A stretch of 64,000 nucleotides of DNA from Asterochloris sp. CNOR1 (lineage: Eukaryota; Chlorophyta; Trebouxiophyceae; Trebouxiales; Trebouxiaceae): contig OZ017765.1 in the NCBI GenBank assembly GCA_963969365.1, positions 151,391 through 215,390 on the forward strand, written 5' to 3'. How positions within the stretch are numbered: the stretch's first letter is position 1; each line of letters begins with the position of its first letter. Below, in pieces: positions 63,283 to 64,000 of this stretch. The position numbers were made by a program, and so were the translations under genes. The notes under the pieces are model-generated. The model saw only the letters and a program-made list of their open reading frames with translations, was not told where the DNA came from and did no database searches.

Positions 63283-64000
63283 TTTAGGTTTGAGCAGCTA
63301 TTCGTGCCAAGCAAGTGTTGCCTTCGGCTACAAGTGCCAAGGCCCATTAACTTGGTTTGCATGCCATGCTTTTAAACAACTTAGTATCAAGGTAGCAACA
63401 CGCCAAGCAACAGCTACTGGTTTGCACGTGTTTCTAAAAACAAAAGCTTACGGGTAGATAAAATATAGAACAAAGTTGTAATTTAAGGACAAACCGTGAT
63501 TGCTATCTTAAACTGATCTTTAAAAGTAAAATTTATGCTTAAATTAACTAAATGTTTATCTAACATTGTGCTTGCAAAGCAGGGTCGAAGATGGATATAG
63601 TACCAAGCAATTGCATTTAATTTTGCAAGTGGGTTTACTTTAACACTTTCAGGTTCTAATATTATAAACAAGCAAAACCAACCAGTAGGTACTCCTAGGT
63701 GTTGCGTCAACCGATTCCTTCAGCGCAAGCACAAAGGGTGCAAGACTTAACTGTGTTCCAAGTAGGTCTACCTTTGGTTGGCGCACTTTCGAGCGAAGCA
63801 CTACTACCAACCAAAAGTCTTACTTGGTATCAGGGCAGAAACAATTTGGTTGGTAGCACAAAAAGAGTAATATTTACCAGCTACTAACTTGTAAAAATAA
63901 AAAAAAGGTGATACTTTAAATATCAGGCATCTAGTAAATAAAAAAAAAAGCCAAGAATTTATTTATGTTGACTACAAAGCAGCATAAGCAAGAGATAAAC
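63283..64000. repeat. End of window: repeats and a doubtful minus-strand frame
   Basis: R2 near 63318. A minus-strand frame 63483-63710 (TTG start; NPLAKLNAIAWYYIHLRP, then NFTFKDQFKIAITVCP) looks partly protein-like but includes a repeat piece, and I cannot assign it. 63890-64000 is A-rich with no gene. Confidence 0.35.

Noticed and set aside
63077-63457. Open frames on both strands through the gagcattc array
   Set aside because: They exist only because an 8-bp unit without stops is repeated; the peptide is the repeat itself.

Overview
This window is chloroplast DNA from a green alga (Chlorophyta). It encodes photosystem I and II, cytochrome b6f, ATP synthase and Rubisco subunits, the light-independent chlorophyll enzymes ChlL and ChlN, ClpP, AccD, MinD, a TilS-like protein, a 23S rRNA with a group I intron, and ten tRNAs. 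Uninterrupted psaA together with accD, minD and tilS argues against Chlamydomonadales. A trebouxiophyte-like alga is my best guess, with moderate confidence. The DNA is AT-rich and very loosely packed: by eye about 60 percent lies outside recognised genes, which is unusually sparse for a plastid.

Layout. From 1 to 34.9 kb nearly everything reads on the plus strand: trnS(-), chlL, chlN, trnT, atpH-atpF-atpA, psaA-psaB, trnL(CAA), petA, petG, petL, psbN(-), psbH, clpP, rbcL, then two overlapping unrecognised ORFs. From 35 to 62.8 kb nearly everything reads on the minus strand: trnfM, 23S rRNA, rpl32, trnL(UAG), psaJ, trnW, trnP, psbT, psbB, an unrecognised ORF with an in-frame TGA, tilS, minD, trnR, accD, psbZ and psbI. 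On the plus strand in this half are trnK, trnD and a fragment of rpoC2. The usual psbB-psbT-psbN-psbH cluster is split into two pairs about 19 kb apart.

The spacers are a mosaic of short dispersed repeats, named here: R1 (ccttgatcgaagatagg, about 22 copies in both orientations), R2 (ttgcctttggctacaag, the most abundant), R3 (cgtcgtgcgaagcaagtg), R4 (gtttgtacttggtatcacg), R5 (ctctcgttcttggcaaagg) and R6 (agcttccttcggtgcacgt). There are also perfect inverted repeats of 24 to 34 bp and tandem arrays of 8 to 12 bp units. Repeat-derived sequence also enters genes: the C-terminus of accD, a roughly 300-residue extension of minD, the 5' part of tilS and possibly a variable helix of the 23S rRNA.

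Most unusual items: a compact unrecognised ORF at 47.9-48.5 kb with a strong ribosome binding site, a 3' hairpin and an in-frame TGA, driven by a near copy of the promoter segment upstream of rbcL; an isolated rpoC2 fragment; an unrecognised overlapping ORF pair downstream of rbcL; and a broken unrecognised coding stretch at 19.2-19.5 kb. TGA is not the stop codon of any recognised gene here.
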